Positions 63,001 to 64,000 of a DNA stretch of 64,000 bases are shown one piece after another; position 1 is the first letter of the stretch; every line of letters starts with the position of its first letter. Source of the DNA: Apostichopus japonicus (taxonomy: Eukaryota; Echinodermata; Holothuroidea; Aspidochirotida; Stichopodidae); the NCBI RefSeq assembly GCF_037975245.1, contig NC_092581.1, forward strand, positions 19,802,303 through 19,866,302, written 5' to 3'. Under the pieces are notes generated by a model that worked only from the letters and a program-made list of their open reading frames with translations, was not told the DNA's origin and made no database searches. A program made the position numbers and the translations under genes.

Positions 63001-63457
63001 ATTTCTGCTACAGTAGCCCCCCTCCTCGCCCCCTCTCTTTAAAACAGAAAAACACGGTTTATAGCGGTTGACATTGTCACAGTCAGTGATATAACACCTA
63101 ATGTATATTAATTTTATATTGATTCAAATATTAATTTTTTATAATTAAGAGCTTCTCTTACAAGCTGTGAAGTTATATTTTCCGTTAGAAAAAAATAGCG
63201 CTGGCGCAATAATAGTAGTATAGTTTGGGTGGGTAGCTTCGAAATACTAAAAGACTTGTTGTATGACACGATTGATGATAAATAAAATAAAGAAAGCAGA
63301 AAATTATCGATTTGTCTTGTCTGATGTGTTCCATATAATAATATTCCGCAAGTAGATATTTAAATATTTCTTTTGTTTTGTTTTCTCTTTTGTCTCCATA
63401 GTTTTGCTCGCATTTTCTTACTCAGAAAATAGAAAGTTACCGTACAACACCCCGTTC

Positions 63458-63756
63458 ACTTGCGCACATAATGTATCAGAGAGTCGTTGTGGTGGTGGTG
63501 GTGGTGGGGGGGGGGGTTGGTTACTATGGAGCTATGATGATGATAACAATGATGCAGATAATAGATAAAATATGGTACTGTCTACCACGAATATGGGTGA
63601 CTTGCGCACATAATGTATCAGAGAGTCGTTGTGGTGGTGGTGGTGGTGGTGGTGGGGGGGGGGGGGGGTTGGTTAATATGGGGCTATGATGATGATAACA
63701 ATGATGCAGATAATAGATAAAATATGGTACTGTCTACCACGAATATGGGTGACTTG
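63458..63756. repeat. Recent tandem duplication (142 and 152 bp units) with GGT/G-run core
   Basis: Unit 1 (63458-63599) and unit 2 (63600-63751) begin ACTTGCGCACATAATGTATC and are almost identical. They differ mainly in the length of a (GGT)n-plus-G-run core. The first bases of a third unit (ACTTG) follow. The G-run core could form a quadruplex. Confidence 0.9.
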
Positions 63757-64000
63757 ACCCCTAGACTAGGCGGAAATAAAATGGTTGAATACTGCTGGCT
63801 TCTATAAAATGAAGATATGCGCCCCGCCTCCTCTTCACACATATTTCCGTTCTTTTGATATAATGACTGAATCAAACGTCATGACGAATGAATATGAAAA
63901 AGGAGAAATAATATTAAATATGAACACGAATATGAAACACAACAAACAAACATGGGTCCTGCTATTGTTTCAACAGCTATTCCGGTTTTCAAATATTTAA

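Larger units (their letters stand above)
59238..64000. other. Non-coding region 3' of the Ig cluster
   Basis: It begins with the 3' UTR or flank of gene D, including an array of AGGTCA-containing repeats (59361-60020). From about 60.7 to 61.35 kb there are scattered copies of TGTCTTTCAT-like words. The rest is AT-rich with a G run near 62400 and a tandem duplication at 63458-63756. No coding exon with a recognisable domain was seen. Confidence 0.5.

Overview
The window is eukaryotic nuclear DNA, most likely from a marine invertebrate deuterostome. An echinoderm such as a sea cucumber is my best guess, but nothing here proves the phylum. It is AT-rich, with spliced genes using GT-AG introns, CR1/L2-type non-LTR retrotransposon remnants, tRNA-derived SINEs, several MITE-like DNA transposons, long (TA)n tracts and many poly(G)/poly(C) runs. 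No prokaryotic features, CRISPR arrays or functional tRNA/rRNA genes were seen.

Layout. Positions 1-7.1 kb are repeat-rich. They hold a 5'-truncated reverse-transcriptase fragment on the minus strand, two copies of a roughly 600 bp inverted-repeat element with 9 bp target duplications, and one unrecognised candidate first exon. Positions 7.1-10.1 kb carry a complete three-exon gene for a GH99 endo-alpha-1,2-mannosidase (MANEA, plus strand). Positions 14.6-25.1 kb carry a complete 14-exon gene for mitochondrial arginyl-tRNA synthetase (RARS2, minus strand), convergent with MANEA; the 587-residue protein was joined in frame across all 13 introns. Positions 25.1-31.3 kb appear non-coding apart from a hAT-like MITE.

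The right half (31.3-59.3 kb) is a cluster of four immunoglobulin-superfamily type I membrane proteins, called A-D here: A minus, B, C and D plus. A and B are divergent. A, B and C are single uninterrupted reading frames. D has four exons, all introns in phase 0. Every one has a signal peptide, an N-terminal V-like Ig domain, a second Ig domain with an extra cysteine pair near its edges (the pattern known from the CTX/CXADR/CLMP family), one transmembrane helix and a long cytoplasmic tail. A, B and D add a third Ig domain. Sharing of the cysteine spacing by divergent neighbours points to a local tandem family of adhesion or immune-type receptors. This is the most interesting system in the window.

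The remaining intergenic DNA (36.9-46.9, 48.4-51.8 and 59.3-64 kb) holds a second LINE remnant, microsatellites, hairpins, an array of about 15 AGGTCA hexamers just 3' of gene D, and a recent tandem duplication at the right edge. No function was assigned where no family could be recognised.
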